Below are positions 29,280 through 41,600 of a stretch of 64,000 bases of DNA, piece by piece. The position numbers and the translations under genes are program-made. The DNA is from Nansenia antarctica. Taxonomy: Eukaryota; Chordata; Actinopteri; Argentiniformes; Microstomatidae. The notes under the pieces were generated by a model. That model ran no database searches. It was not told the DNA's origin and worked only from the letters and a program-made list of their open reading frames with translations. Where the stretch lies: the NCBI GenBank assembly GCA_963989245.1, contig OZ022348.1, positions 652,713 to 716,712 of the forward strand, read 5' to 3'. Every line of letters begins with the position of its first letter. Within the stretch, counting starts at the first letter, position 1.

Positions 29280-30448
29280 ATAAATAACACAACTATAACC
29301 TGTCACAGCCTTAATGAAGTCACTGGAGACACTCTATGAAACTTGCAGAAAATGTGTGTGTGACATCAATTACAGTAAGCTGGTACTGATGTATGTATTC
29401 CTGGCAACCAAGATCACAAACATATAAGTTGTCTATTGTTAGCCAATCACGCGATTACAAGGCACGGATGCATGCGACAATGTCACGTGAAGTCTTATTT
29501 AGAAAATGAACATCTAGTTGGGGGCCTTAGGGCTATATGAGGCCTAATTAGCATATTTCCAAGATGGCGGCTCCCCGAAAATGAAAAAAAAGAAATTGAA
29601 AATAAAAAATAAAAAATCCAATATTGACCCATTTTTAATGTTGGGGAGCATGTGGGAGGGCCAGACCTCGTGAACTTAAAGACGGTTACAATTTGAAGTT
29701 ATTTTTTCTGAGTGGGGCAGTCCCACTCATATTTTTCCTTTTTATTGACAGTTACAGTGAAGATTTAGACAGGAAGGATGGGTGAGAGAGAGAGGAGGGA
29801 TGACATGCAGGATATGTCCCCGGCCGGAGTCGAACAATATGACGTTGGCTCCTCCTTAGTAGTGAGTCCTAAAAAGCTTCGATCATGTCAACCCAAAGCC
29901 TGTGGCATTCATTGTGTCATAGCCTATGTGAGGGGGAGTATGGATGACCTTCCAAGTATGGATGACCTTCACAAGGCAGTAACAGATAATGTTGATTCCA
30001 ATCTGAAAAGCTGGGCAGAATCCTGTAAACATTTTTAGCTTCTTGGTAGATTAGTTACACAACCTTCCGATGTGCATGCAGCAGGTGTGTACTACATGCC
30101 AAATGTTATCTCATGTTGCGATATGCAGCAAAACGGCAAGCATCTCATGACACTGCCAGACCAGGGTATCAGAAGGGGAAGCATCTACCAGTGAGTGGGG
30201 GACAACCTTTGACCATCTAACTATTGCACAAATTGTTGCTCTAGTTGAGGATTCAGATCCTCCTTCACAATCTCCTATTACGGCAACTCTACAGGAACCT
30301 TATGAAAGAACACAGGTGTTTGTGTCTGATTATGAACCCCACACAACAACATTCAACAACATCTCCTCAGCTATCTGCCTGAATAGAGTGAACACCAGAA
30401 GGGGAGGGAAACCTACATCGCAAACAAGGAACAAGTGGCTAAGAGGAA
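29280..30448. other. Upstream of the kinase: no gene recognised
   Basis: AT-rich DNA. A CCAAGATGGCGGCTCC motif at about 29561 resembles a YY1 site. A segment with GGGCAGTCCCACTCATAT (about 29716) also occurs at about 44670 and marks an uncharacterised dispersed repeat. The frame at 29778-30038 shows a 17-bp direct repeat (ATGGATGACCTTC) and no recognised domain. Confidence 0.4.
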
Positions 30449-31718
30449 CAATTAGCTCAGGATGATTGTAGTTATCAGCGGCAGGAGAGAGGGGAGGGAG
30501 GCTATGACCAGGGAGGAGGGCAGGGGGTCAAGTTGGCAGGTGGATGGCTTGGATTTCCGGATGAGTTTAGATAAATCGGCAGCAGAGGGGAGATGGAAGC
30601 AGGAGAGAGGTACAGAGAGGGGGGATGGGGAGATAGGGGAGATGGACAACTGGACATAAGAGGGGTCAGTTGTTGGTGGATGTTGGCTATTTTTGAGTTG
30701 AAAAATGACATCAGAGAGTTACAGTGGTCAGTGGAGTAGAAGTGTGGGGGAAGGGAGTCGGGGGGGGGCGGAGTGAGTTGTTGACCACTGAGAACAGGGC
30801 CCTGGTGTTCCCAGCACCAGCAGTGATTTTGTCTGTAAGATATTGGGATTTGGCTGAGGAGAGGGCGTCTTTGTAAAGGAGGATGTGGGCATGGTGCATC
30901 TGTTTGTGAACAGTGAGACCGGTTTTTCTTGAAAGCCGCTCCAGCTGACGTCCTTTGGCTTTCAGCAGACGTAGGTGAGGGGAAAACCAGGGGGCAGAAT
31001 GGGGGAATGAGACAGTCCGGGTTTTGAGGGGGGCGAGTGAGTCCAGCAGAGTTTGGAGTCCATCATTGTAATGAGAGACGAGCTGATCAGGGGTGCATGG
31101 GGGGGTGATGATGGGGAAAGTGTCGATGCCTGTTATGAGATCTGCTAAATTATTATGTCTGATGTTGCGGAAGGACATAGTACGTGACTGTTTGGTTTTG
31201 GATAGAGACAAACTTAAGTTAAATGAAACAAGCATGTGGTCAGAGATGGGGAGGTCAACAGCAGAACAGTTGAGGGGAGTGACACCTGAGCAACAGACCA
31301 AGTCCAAAATATGACCTTTAGAATGGGTAGGGAAATCAATATATTGTTGGAGACCAAAACTGTCCAGGCAAGAGATGAAGTCCTTAGTGAGAGCATGATT
31401 ACTATTATCCATGTGAATATTTAAATCACCTAACAGAATTATGTTGGATGAGAGTGAACAGATGTGGGTGAGAAATGTGTTGAATTCATCAAAGAAATCC
31501 TTGTTTGGTTTGGGTGGGCGGTAGATATTAACTAAAACAGTTGGGGTAGGTCCATTTAGTTGTAGAGCCACAGACTCAAAAGAATGAGACACTGGCAGAG
31601 TGACAGGAGAGACCTTCCAGGACTCGCGGTGGATTATCGCGAGACCCCCCCCCTCTGCCGGTGAGACGAGACCCCCCCCTCTGCCGGTGAGACGAGACGC
31701 CCACAGCAGGTTAGACAC
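30449..31718 (-). mobile_element. L2-clade LINE: endonuclease portion and start of RT, truncated
   Basis: On the minus strand, 31718-30711 is an open frame with APE-type endonuclease blocks: VLVNIYRPPKPNKDFFDEFN, ILLGDLNIHMDN, DFPTHSKGHILDLVCC and LPISDHMLVSFNL. The linker continues as HSAPWFSPHLRLLKAKGRQL. After a frame change near 30711, the RT entry region SKPSTCQLDPLPSSLVIASL appears and stops at about 30449. It is 3'-truncated inside the RT and therefore inactive. This is the opposite half of the ORF from the RT-containing L2 at 9046. Confidence 0.85.
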
Positions 31719-31832
31719 GCCTACATTAGGTTAGACACGCCCACATCAGGTTAGACACGCCCACCGCAGGTTAGACACGCCCATATCATGTTAGACACGC
31801 CCACAGTAGGTTAGACACGCCCACAGCAACTA
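31690..31832. repeat. GGTTAGACACGCCCACA tandem repeat
   Basis: About six units of 23 bp (AGGTTAGACACGCCCACATC with variants) directly upstream of the L2 endonuclease fragment on the minus strand. Just before it, a GAGACCCCCCCCTCTGCCGG segment is duplicated at about 31640 and 31668. They may be part of the L2 5' UTR. Confidence 0.85.
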
Positions 31833-32009
31833 ACACCAGGACGAGGGTCAGGGGATGCACAATATCAGGCTGGATGCATAAGTGTCTAATCAGGGTCACC
31901 AGGTGGAGTATTGTAAGACCTTAACTGGGTTCAAGTTCGTGGAACACTTGTTGATTTATAAATATGTCTGAAGCCTCGGGTTGCACTTACAACTACCATT
32001 ACGAGGCGG

Positions 32010-32014
32010 ACACA

Positions 32015-32071
<57 letters not shown>

Positions 32072-32072
32072 A

Positions 32073-32107
<35 letters not shown>

Positions 32108-32108
32108 A

Positions 32109-32189
<81 letters not shown>

Positions 32190-32204
32190 ACACACACACA
32201 CTCA

Positions 32205-32271
<67 letters not shown>

Positions 32272-32275
32272 ACTT
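32010..32275. repeat. Long interrupted (CA)n array
   Basis: About 265 bp of CA units broken by ACTCAG, ACTAAC and ACATAC variants. All long frames across it are repeat artefacts. Confidence 0.95.
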
Positions 32276-32292
32276 TTGGCTCTTAGATATCT

Positions 32293-32620
32293 CACATACC
32301 GAAAGGGGGCGTTGTGGAAACGAAGAATTCCTCCTTTTTCTACTCATCCTTAACTGTATCCCCGCGGACAGTCTGTCTATCATATACCGTTATACATATT
32401 TAAGTAAATATGCAAATATATACAAATATATAGATTCATCAACTAACATTAAAAGATACATTAGATATTAATAATATTAACATGAATAACATTATTAGAT
32501 ATAAGATATTATTATTATTATTAAATGGAAAGAGAAGACAAAACTAACATACCGAAAGGGGGCTTCGTGGAAACGAAGAATTCCTCCTTTTTCTACTCAT
32601 CCTTATGAAAGTAGCAGACT
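32293..32620 (-). pseudogene. Two stray copies of the 3' end of the 194-codon kinase tail exon
   Basis: 32298-32355 and 32550-32605 each repeat the last ~18 codons (RKRRNSSFPQRPLS in the first), with the donor (TTTCG|gtatgt) and downstream AT-rich intron of exons 9/10. The AT-rich block between them (32400-32535) matches 16310-16450. Neither has the rest of the exon. They lie about 4 kb upstream of kinase exon 1, outside the main tandem array. Confidence 0.7.
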
Positions 32621-32929
32621 GTAGCAGAAATGGTATATAATATATATATATATATATATATTCTCAGCGGACAATCTCTCTAGCATGTACCGTTATACAA
32701 GTCTGTATGTACCGTTGTCACACAAAAGTTTGACCAAACCATTCTATTATAGGTTTATCATGACGCCATAGTGCCGTTGTCACACCAACCCATTCTATTG
32801 GGTTTTTATGACGTCATGGTGTATTTTTTACGTCTGCGGTCAAACTTCGGAGGGCGCGCTCAAACAGATATGTTTGCATGATAATAATAATAATACTGAT
32901 GATGATTATTATTATTATCATTATTATAA

Positions 32930-33010
32930 TCATAATCATAATCATAACCCTTTTTGTATAGCACTTTTCCTGCAAACGTTGCAGCTCAAAGTGCTTTAAC
33001 ATATAAATAC
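32930..33010 (-). mobile_element. L2-like LINE 3' tail
   Basis: On the minus strand TTAAAGCACTTTGAGCTGCA, ACGTTTGCAGGAAAAGTGC then an ATTATG-type repeat at 32880-32945. The same tail occurs in the tandem units at 16110 and 17540. Confidence 0.6.
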
Positions 33011-33480
33011 AAATGATGCAATTCAACCCCCTCTCTGCAAGCCAAGCACACATATCTGTATACGCCTGTCTTCCTCATAAATACATATTGCCTATGTTTT
33101 CTTTCCTGTCCTGATTATGATAGTATATGTTCTGTGCATAGGCTATTATGTCCCTGTTAAACCTACGGTTAGACTTTCAAACGTTCAAATGTTGCAATAT
33201 GGTGATCAGACGTTGGTCAGCCTCAAATTCATTCTATATGTATGTGTGCTGATTTGTCAACTTATCAACAAGTTATGCTGCTATAAGCCTATATTTTGTT
33301 TTGGTCTGAGTTAGTTAGCCTTTGGTTGACATGATATGATTTATATATTGTATAACGTACAACTCGCCCCGGCTCCCACCAATCAATGTCATACAGGGAC
33401 TGTTTTCCTGACAATTCACTCGCCTCTTCCTCGTCTATACTATATGATATTATAGTAATAGTATTATTGTAGTATGTGTC

Positions 33481-33852
33481 GTATATTTTAAACACACACA
33501 CATACCAGGGCATGCAAGGACATGATGCCCTCTAACAATGAGGGTTCTATGGCAACCAGATGACCAACAGGAACCTCTGGGGGTTGGGCAAAGACACACA
33601 TACACGCTGGCCCCTCCCCTCTGGAACGAAACGGGGAGAGAGGGAGAGAGCGTTCTCGGGAACCACGGCTGGAAAGAGAACGCTCTCTCCCTCTCTCCCC
33701 GTTTCGTTCCAGAGGGGAGGGGCCAGCGTGTATGTGTGTCTTTGCCCAACCCCCAGAGGTTCCTGTTGGTCATCTGGTTGCCATAGAACCCTCATTGTTA
33801 GAGGGCATCATGTCCTTGCATGCCCTGGTATGTGTGTGTGTTTAAAATATAC
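33481..33852. repeat. Perfect palindrome: 177-bp arms, 18-bp spacer
   Basis: Bases 33481-33657 are the exact reverse complement of 33676-33852 as far as I can compare by eye. The spacer is 33658-33675. The arms contain GGCATGCAAGGACATGATGC, GTTGGGCAAAGACACACATA and a GAGAGAGGGAGAGAGCG stretch next to the loop. No target duplication and no ORF of interest were found. It could be an inverted duplication or an assembly artefact. Confidence 0.95.
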
Positions 33853-34199
33853 TACATATTCATACATAGATCATACATACTACAGAAATATACGACATAT
33901 GCTTAGTACTGTATCAACAACTCATAAACGTCAACTGCGCAATATCGATGTTGATTATGGTGTTGAAATTGCACCTACTTTCCTTGCACCTACTCTGCCT
34001 ATGATGTATTACGGATGTAATACGGTATTATTAATACATAATAATAATATATATGTTTAAAAGACTGGGCTAACCCTGTTGTGTCCACACATAGGGTTAC
34101 CGGTACTTGGGGATACTCTGCAGGGTTGATACGGTGATTAATGTATGATCGATTACTGTGATTGTGATGTGTAGCCTAATTGATCTGTGATTTATTTGT

Positions 34200-34440
34200 A
34201 TTTATATTTTATTTTTTATTTAACCTTTATTTAACCAGATAAGTCAATTGAGAACCTATTCTCATTTACAAAGACGATCTGGCCAATTGGCAGAACAGAG
34301 GCAAGTCTGTACACAAAACACAACACAATATATACAATATAAAACACAACCCAATATAAAACATGAATGCCATGATACACATGTATCAAAAACATCTATA
34401 CATTACAATACAATATGTAAAAGACAGCAGGGACCAGGGG
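34200..34440. mobile_element. Dispersed retroelement-like repeat
   Basis: TTTATTTAACCAGATAAGTC, AATTGAGAACCTATTCTCAT and TTACAAAGACGATCTGGCCA form a sequence I recall as common in teleost genomes, probably a LINE 3' end. No coding part is visible. Family not assigned. Confidence 0.4.
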
Positions 34441-34639
34441 GAAGTTAACTTAAAAGCAGGTGCAGTGATCCGAGACAACGTGTAAAAGTGAGTGTTTAAA
34501 AGTGGTGAGTTTTCGTGTCACTGCAACACGTTCCAGTCAGTGGGGGTGTAGGTACCTACAGCTACCTACAGGGGGCAGCGAACTGAACAGAATGACTCAG
34601 GCCAAAGGAAACATATCTAATCTCGTTATGAGCTGTTTA

Positions 34640-34757
34640 TTTTATATTGTAGTGCTTTTCCCGTTGAAAGGTGAGCAAGATGGAAATCTATGTTTATTTT
34701 ATATTGTAGTGCTTTTCCCGTTGAAAGGTGGGCAAGATGGAAATCTATGTTTATTTT
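34640..34757. repeat. 57-bp tandem duplication
   Basis: Two copies of a TTTATTTTATATTGTAGTGC...GGAAATCTATG unit differ at one base (GTGAGC versus GTGGGC). Confidence 0.9.
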
Positions 34758-34765
34758 TGTACTAA

Positions 34766-35830
34766 TCTTACTATCCTTGTATCTATTTTCAGTTTTTGTT
34801 TTTGTTTTGTCTTGTGTGTTTGTATGTGCTATCCTACCTTTCTGCTGGATATGATTTTGTTTGTGGTTTCTTTTCTCCTATTGACATGCAGTAAATGTCC
34901 CTAGATTTTTATTTGAAACATTGATATTGACGTGGAGTGGAACTCTGTACAAGCCTTCTGGGCGTCGTTCCCTCCTTGCACAATTTTTCTTGTGTGCTAA
35001 ATAAACAAACTAAACTAAACAAAGGAGGTGCGGACTTTGGGGGGGGGGCAGAGTGATAGTATATTTGTTGGAGCGGAGATTGCTGTGCTGGATGAGAAGT
35101 TCAGTAGTAAGCAGAGGTAGGGGGGGGATCTGCCGATGATGGATTATCAAACATGTGAATGGCCATAGCAAACATGTGAATACACATGGAAAAAAATAAG
35201 AATCCTTCTTGTAGCATTATGACTGCCAATGTCCCCTGTCCGGAGCATAGATGACTTTTTCTTTCTATGACTGATGGATAGATTATTCACTTAGTTAGAC
35301 AAATGCATTTGTTGTAAGTTATTTACTGATAAATGCAAAAAATGGAAATGGAAATGGAAAAGAACACCATGCAGGTGAATTATATTCCATGAATTACAAT
35401 GAGGCCCAGTATCTTCAGCATTGTTCAGTTGTAGTCTATTAGTCCATTAGTGAGATATTGATCCCAGCATGTATGAAAAATCTATGTCTGAGGATCATAG
35501 CGTTTTTACAAGGTACTTACAGTAAGTGGGGTGGATTATAGGTTGGCCGTTTTTTCTCTCATGATTGACTTGTCTCAAACACAATCTCTTGTTGTTGTGC
35601 GCCCTCTAGTGGTACTAAAACCATATGAGCAGTATGAACTTCTTACTTTGACCCTTTTAGTCTGAGGACAATATTTGATCAGATATTCTACTGCAAACAA
35701 ATTGCCCAACAATCAAACATGCTCGATCTTTATCTTCCATGTGTCGTCATTGTAAATACGTTAGAATTGCAACTTATTTCCTTTTTAAGTACAGTGGACA
35801 AGATGACAATAGTTCATGGAAAACATATGG
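34766..35830. other. Intergenic, no gene recognised
   Basis: A poly-G run at 35040-35050, small A-rich repeats, no supported ORF or RNA. Confidence 0.45.
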
Positions 35831-35832
35831 TC

Positions 35833-36480
35833 TTACTGAATAAATCCATAGGTGTAACATATTATTACATATTTATAGATGAACTGAACCAGTGGGTCAG
35901 TCGCCTGGTGTGGAGTGATGGCCAGTTGACTTGGACAGGTCAGGTCGCAGTGATGTGTGTTGAAAGGGGCACCGGTGACAAAGCGGATGACAGTGTGATG
36001 GTGGATGACGTCCAGTTTATTGAGAAGGTTTTTGGGGGCAATCCTGTCAATGATATCTCCATAGTCCAGAATTGGCAGGATGGTCATTTTTCACCAAAGT
36101 GTGTTTTTGCAGAGTGGGTGAAGGAGGCTTTGTTGCGGTACAGGAAACCAATTCTTGTTCTGACAGTTTGGTGAGAAGGTTATTGATGTGGGTTTGGAAG
36201 GAGAGTGAACTATCAAGCCAGATACCTAGGTATTTGTATGTATTGACACATTCTAGTACTGACCCATCCAGTGAGGTGATTTTTTTGGGGACAGGAGGCT
36301 TGGGGGTAGGGTCCGATTGAAGATCATGCATTTAGTTGTATTGGTGTTTAGGAGAAGATGGAGGTTGGAGAAGGCATATTGGATGCTGTTAAAGCTCTGT
36401 TGGGGGTCGGTCAGGGCAGTGTTCAGAGAGGGGCCAGACGTGTAAAGAATGGTGTCGTCGGCGTGCATTTAAGTAGGGAT
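35833..36480 (-). mobile_element. LINE reverse-transcriptase C-terminal fragment
   Basis: On the minus strand, in several frames: HADDTILYTSGPSLNTAL (the xADD catalytic box), LLLNTNTTKCMIFNRTL, CVNTYKYLGIWLDSSLSFQT and MTILPILDYGDIIDRIAPKN. This order (YADD, then KYLG, then the LDYG block) is normal for a non-LTR RT. Frameshifts at about 36180 and 36300 make it inactive. The clade is uncertain; it differs from the L2 copies in this window. Confidence 0.75.
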
Positions 36481-36589
36481 TTAAGTTGGTGTGAAGATGG
36501 GAAACAATCACAGTCTCTCTTTTTTGTGTTTTCCTGTGCTTTTATATTCATTGTGCTTGTATATGTTTATATATATGTTTTTATATTCA

Positions 36590-36692
36590 CTTGATGTTCT
36601 TATTCCTGTTGTAAAGCACGTTGAGCTGCATTTCTTGTATGAAAGGTGCTATATAAATAAAGCTTTACTTACTTACTTACTTACTTACATGT
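36590..36692 (+). mobile_element. L2-like 3' tail with (TTAC)n
   Basis: TGTTCTTATTCCTGTTGTAA, AGCACGTTGAGCTGCATTTC, then ATATAAATAAAGC and five TTAC units. It is nearly identical to the tails at 4195-4275 (minus) and 13001-13084 (plus). Confidence 0.7.
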
Positions 36693-36751
36693 GATGTGTT
36701 GCTCTTGTCTATTGTTGATACTTCAGTAAAGAACACAGTGACGCTATGATA

Positions 36752-36758
36752 CAGTGTG

Positions 36759-36802
<44 letters not shown>

Positions 36803-36811
36803 ACGCGCTCG

Positions 36812-36869
<58 letters not shown>
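36752..36869. repeat. (GT)n with a GCACGCGCTCGAGC interruption
   Basis: Two GT tracts joined by alternating purine-pyrimidine sequence. The whole 118 bp is a strong candidate for Z-DNA formation. Confidence 0.9.
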
Positions 36870-36871
<2 letters not shown>

Positions 36872-37483
36872 ATGATCCAGTGTGTTGTGGTGCTTCTTAC
36901 CTCAAACAGAACAAACCCTAACCCATATGTACAGTCAGTGTGGAGGGAATCAGCAGTGTTCGTCTGGTTTGCCTGCAATTAATCTCGTTGTCAGACTGAT
37001 GATGATGACTACATGTGTTGTTTACTAAAACTGTTGTTTGTTATATTGAGTGAAATCTTCAACACTTACAACGTTCGTAATATTAAAAAAACAAACGGAA
37101 AACACATTTAAATATTTAGTTTTTGTCATGCTTTCACCATCCCGTCACAAATGTACTCATTCTACTGCTAGACTAAAAAGCCAATGTAGTTATACTATCA
37201 TATGACAGCTTAATTTTAGCCTATAACGTGTTTATTTGCCCAGATATTCCATCACAGTATTAAACCATTCACTTTCTTTCTTGCACTATTATTACATTAG
37301 GACCGGTTCACTCTGTAAACGGAACTAGAGATCAGTTCCAGGTCGGTAGCTGGAGAGAGTCAGCGGTGAAGCTGACGGCAGTTCGCGAGCAGGAGGTGAC
37401 GAGTCGGATTGTTTGACACGTTTCTGCGGCTGGACTGTGACTGGACAGGAGTTGCTAGAGGGAAGTGACGGTGTAGGAAGGGT

Positions 37484-38611
37484 ATGATGGAGTCGGAGGA
37501 GGAGGGGGGTGAGCACATGGGTCGCAACAAGCGGAAAAAACAGGAAAGAGAGGATCAGGTTGGATCAAAGGCTATGAGAAAAGATGAAGAGTTTAAGGTG
37601 TTTGTTTCTCTGGAGAAAGAGGGAGCAACATTTGATGGGTGGAGTCCTATGCAAATAACTAAAACTGTGTATAAGGAAATTGGGGAGGTGAGGAGTGTTA
37701 GGAAGTTAAGAAATGGTTCATTGTTGGTGGAGTGCAAGGATGAGGAACAGCTAAAGAAAGCAGTCAAGGTAACTGTATTGAACGGTCAGAAAGTAAGAAG
37801 TGTAAAAGTTCGAAAAGGAAGCAGAGGAGTTATAACCGGTATCCCTGTTAAAGTTTCAGTAGAAGAGGTGAAAGCTAACATAAAAAATGTAAAGGTGAGC
37901 GAAGCGAGGAGATTGAAGACTAAAAGAGATGGGATTCTTTGCGATAGTCTATCAATTTTGCTTACTTTTGAGGAAGAACGCCTCCCAGAGAGAGTGTTCA
38001 TTGGCTATATGAGCTACGAAGTGAAGGTGTACATACCTCCCCCGTTACGGTGCTACAAGTGTCAAAGATTCGGGCATATAGCGGCAGTGTGCAAAGGGAA
38101 GATAAGATGCAGTAAATGTGGAGGAGAACACAAATATGAGGAATGCAGGGAGGGGGCAAATCAAAAATGTTGTAATTGTGGTGGCACTCACAGTGCAGCA
38201 TATGGGGGGTGTGAGGTATTCAAACGCATGAGAGAAGTTCAAAAGGTTAAAGCTGAGCAAGGGCTGTCTTATGCAGAAGCAGTTAAGCAAATCCCCAAAC
38301 CAGTTATTGTGGCAAAGGAAGGGAATAACATGAAGGGAGGAGAAAGTAGGCCTACAGCGCCGTGTGGAAAAAGTCAGGATGACACATTGATTGTAAAGAA
38401 AATTGATTTTGTGCTTTTTATTGCTGATGTTATCAATGGAGCTGCCCAAATACATAGTAGAACAGATAGAATTAAGATTATAGTTAAGTCTGCCAGAAAG
38501 TACTTAAATGCGCAAGGGATGGAGTGGGGAGATGTAGTAGATGCGCTTAATGAACCAGGTACTAGTAGTGTCGAGGAATCATCTCAATCAAAGACATGTT
38601 CAGACATATAA
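37484..38611 (+). CDS. I-type LINE ORF1: gag-like RNA-binding protein with three zinc knuckles
   Basis: 375 residues from ATG at 37484 (MMESEEEGGEHMGRNKRKKQ); a second Met follows at once. The N-terminus is charged. The middle (FKVFVSLEKEGATFDGWSPM, VRSVRKLRNGSLLVECKDEE) looks like an RRM-type fold as in other I/Jockey ORF1 proteins. Residues about 187-250 carry three knuckles: CYKCQRFGHIAAVC, CSKCGGEHKYEEC and CCNCGGTHSAAYGGC. ORF1 proteins coat the element's RNA and act as nucleic-acid chaperones. It overlaps ORF2 by 16 nt, so ORF2 is probably translated by reinitiation. It is intact. Confidence 0.9.
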   Translation: MMESEEEGGEHMGRNKRKKQEREDQVGSKAMRKDEEFKVFVSLEKEGATFDGWSPMQITKTVYKEIGEVRSVRKLRNGSLLVECKDEEQLKKAVKVTVLNGQKVRSVKVRKGSRGVITGIPVKVSVEEVKANIKNVKVSEARRLKTKRDGILCDSLSILLTFEEERLPERVFIGYMSYEVKVYIPPPLRCYKCQRFGHIAAVCKGKIRCSKCGGEHKYEECREGANQKCCNCGGTHSAAYGGCEVFKRMREVQKVKAEQGLSYAEAVKQIPKPVIVAKEGNNMKGGESRPTAPCGKSQDDTLIVKKIDFVLFIADVINGAAQIHSRTDRIKIIVKSARKYLNAQGMEWGDVVDALNEPGTSSVEESSQSKTCSDI

Positions 38612-41600
38612 TAATGGTATTAACTATCCTCCAATGGAATGCAAGGAGTTTGATTTCTAATGGGCAGGAATTTAAAAAATTTGTTGTAGACTTACAAAAG
38701 AAACCTAATGTAATATGTATACAGGAAACATGGTTGAGACCGCAATGGGATTTTGTAATACAGGGTTATGTAGGTATTCGGAATGATAGGAAGAATGGGA
38801 ATGGTGGTGGTGTGGCTACATTTGTTAAAAATGGGACAATATTCAAAGTAATTAACTTGGGGAAAGAACATGAGTCAATAGTGGTGAAAATTTGGACAGG
38901 GAAAGATGAGTTTGTAATAGTGAACTATTATAATCCATGTAAAAGATTATGTCATGACACATTAGATATGGTGGGTGCACAAGCACAGGGTAAAGTGATA
39001 TGGTGTGGGGACTTTAATGCACACAGTGCATTGTGGGGGGGTGAAAGAACAGATGCAAATGGTTTAATTATAGAGGAATTTATAGAGGATAAGGGATTGG
39101 TGTGTATGAATGATGGGAGAGGTACTAGATATAATAGTGCTCAAAATAAGGAGAGTGCAATAGATTTAACACTGGCTTCAATGGGAATTGCAGGTATCAC
39201 AAATTGGGAAGTGTTAAGGGAGTCTACAGTAGGGAGTGATCATTACCCTATAAGTATTATGCTTGGAGTAGAAGTAAATCAAGAAGAGGACATTAAGATA
39301 CCGAGATGGAAGTTGGATAAAGCTGACTGGGAGAACTTTCAGCAAATTAGTTGGGTCAAGGTTGAACCGTTACTTAGAGAGGAAATATTAGATGTGGATG
39401 AGTTTAATGAGAAGTTGGTGTCAGCCATTATAGAGTCAGTACAGGAAACAATACCGATGAGTAAAGGGTGTAAAGATAGGAAGAATGTACCTTGGTGGGA
39501 TAAAGAGTGTTGGCAAGCAGTTAAGCATAGGAATAGTTCATTTAGACAGTTGAAAAAACATCATTCTCTGGAATCATTAATTCAATATAAAAGGGCACAA
39601 GCAGTAGTTAGGAAAACTATAAAAACAGCTAAACGGACATACTGGAGGAAATATTGTAATACGATAGGAAGGGAGACTAAGCTGTCTGATATATGGGGAA
39701 TGATCCGAAGAATGAGTGGAATTAAAAGGAATTATGTAATACCAGTGTTGACAGGTAGCAATAAATCAGCAGTCAGTAATAAAGATAAGGCAGAACTTCT
39801 GGCAGAAACACTCGTGAAAGTTCACAGTTCAGGTAATTTAACAGTAAATGCTAGACACCGTAGGGATACAATTCTTGCTCAGAATGTAGATGTTAATGTA
39901 AAGAAGAGTGCAACAAGGGATAGTTTAGATTTACCTTTTACATTGCTTGAATTAAAAAGGGCTGTAAATGTGAGGAGGCAATCATCACCAGGGAAGGATG
40001 GTATTTGCTATAGTATGTTAGCTCATATGAAGGATCATGCATTATATGTAGTATTAAAGTTGTTTAATAAAGTGTGGGAATCAGGTAAAATTCCAAACAA
40101 ATGGAAACACTCAATCATTGTACCTATTTTAAAACCAGGTAAAGACCCATCAGATCCATCAAGCTACAGACCAATAGCACTTACATCACAGTTAGGGAAA
40201 ACTATGGAGCGAATGATCACAGAAAGGCTAACATACTATTTAGAAAGTAAAGAGTTGTTCTTTCCTTTTCAAAGTGGGTTCCGTAGAGGAAGAAATACTA
40301 TGGATTCCATTTTACGTCTTGAGTCAGAAATTAGGAAAGCTCAAACTAACAAAGAAATGGTGTTAGCTGTCTTTTTCGATGTTGAGAAAGCTTATGATAT
40401 GTTGTGGAAGGAAGGATTGCTAATCAAATTAAGTAAACTGGGGGTAGATGGTAGGTTATATAACTGGGTGTTAGATTTTCTTTTTGGCAGGACAATACAG
40501 ATAAGGGTAGGGACAGAACATTCAAAGGAATACAGGGTTGAGAATGGGACTCCACAGGGGAGTGTTTGTAGTCCAGTATTATTCAATGTCATGATTAATG
40601 ACATCTTTGAACAAATAGAAAAAGGAATAGGGAAGTCTTTGTATGCAGATGACGGGACCTTGTGGATAAGGGGGCGGAATCTGAGATACATAGAGAAGAA
40701 AATGCAGATTGCAATTGAGAAGGTGGAACAATGGGCAAATGAGTGGGGGTTCAAATTATCTATACCTAAAACACAGGTAATAGTTTTTTCTAAACGATCG
40801 AGAGAAGTGTCATTGAAATTATATGGGCATACTTTAGAACAGGTTCATGTAATTAGATTCCTTGGTGTTTTATTTGATGAAAAGTTGACCTGGAAACAGC
40901 ACACGGATAAAGTAAAAGATAAATGTAAAAAGGTCAATAACCTGTTAAGATGCCTGTCAGGGAGAGATTGGGGAGCAAGCAGAGCAGCATTGTTTAATGT
41001 GTATCAGGCTTTGATGAGGGCTTCTCTAGATTATGGATGTTTAGGATACATGTCAGCAGCAGTAAGCCATCTTAAAAAGTTGGATGTGCAACAATCACAA
41101 GGACTTAGAATATGTAGTGGAGCTTTTAAAACATCCCCAGTAGCAGCAATACAAGTTGAAGTTGGGGAACAGCCACTGTGGATACGCAGAATTAAACTAT
41201 TGTTAGCTTACTGGGTTAATCTCCAAGGTCAGAATAGTTCACATCCAACTAGGTCTATTGTACAAGATTGTTGGGAGCATAATAAGACACATTATATGAG
41301 TTTTGGATGGATAGGGAATACAATAGCAAAAAGGTACGATTTAGATAAATTACTGTATAGTCCAGTAATCCCGCACTCAATTATTCCACCCTGGTTATAT
41401 GTGAATCCATTAGTAGATTTAGATATACAGCAAGAACTACGAAAGAAGTCCAAACATGCACATCCTGGGAATGTGGTACAAAACTATATTGGTCAGCACT
41501 ATACAGGCAAGTTCTTAATTTTTACAGATGGCTCAAAAGACCCAGAGACAGGACGTACAGGAGCTGCAGTATTCTTCCCACAGTATAAAACAGGAATTAA

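Noticed and set aside
29778..30038. 86-codon plus-strand frame as a gene
   Set aside because: No recognisable domain, splice signals or conserved blocks; it contains a small direct repeat.
31931..32383. Poly-(VC) and poly-(TH) frames
   Set aside because: They are (CA)n microsatellite artefacts, as are similar frames at 28992, 36709, 43346, 45232 and 58357.
33481..33852. Palindrome as a classical hAT or Tc1 MITE
   Set aside because: No target-site duplication and no known terminal motif at the arm ends.
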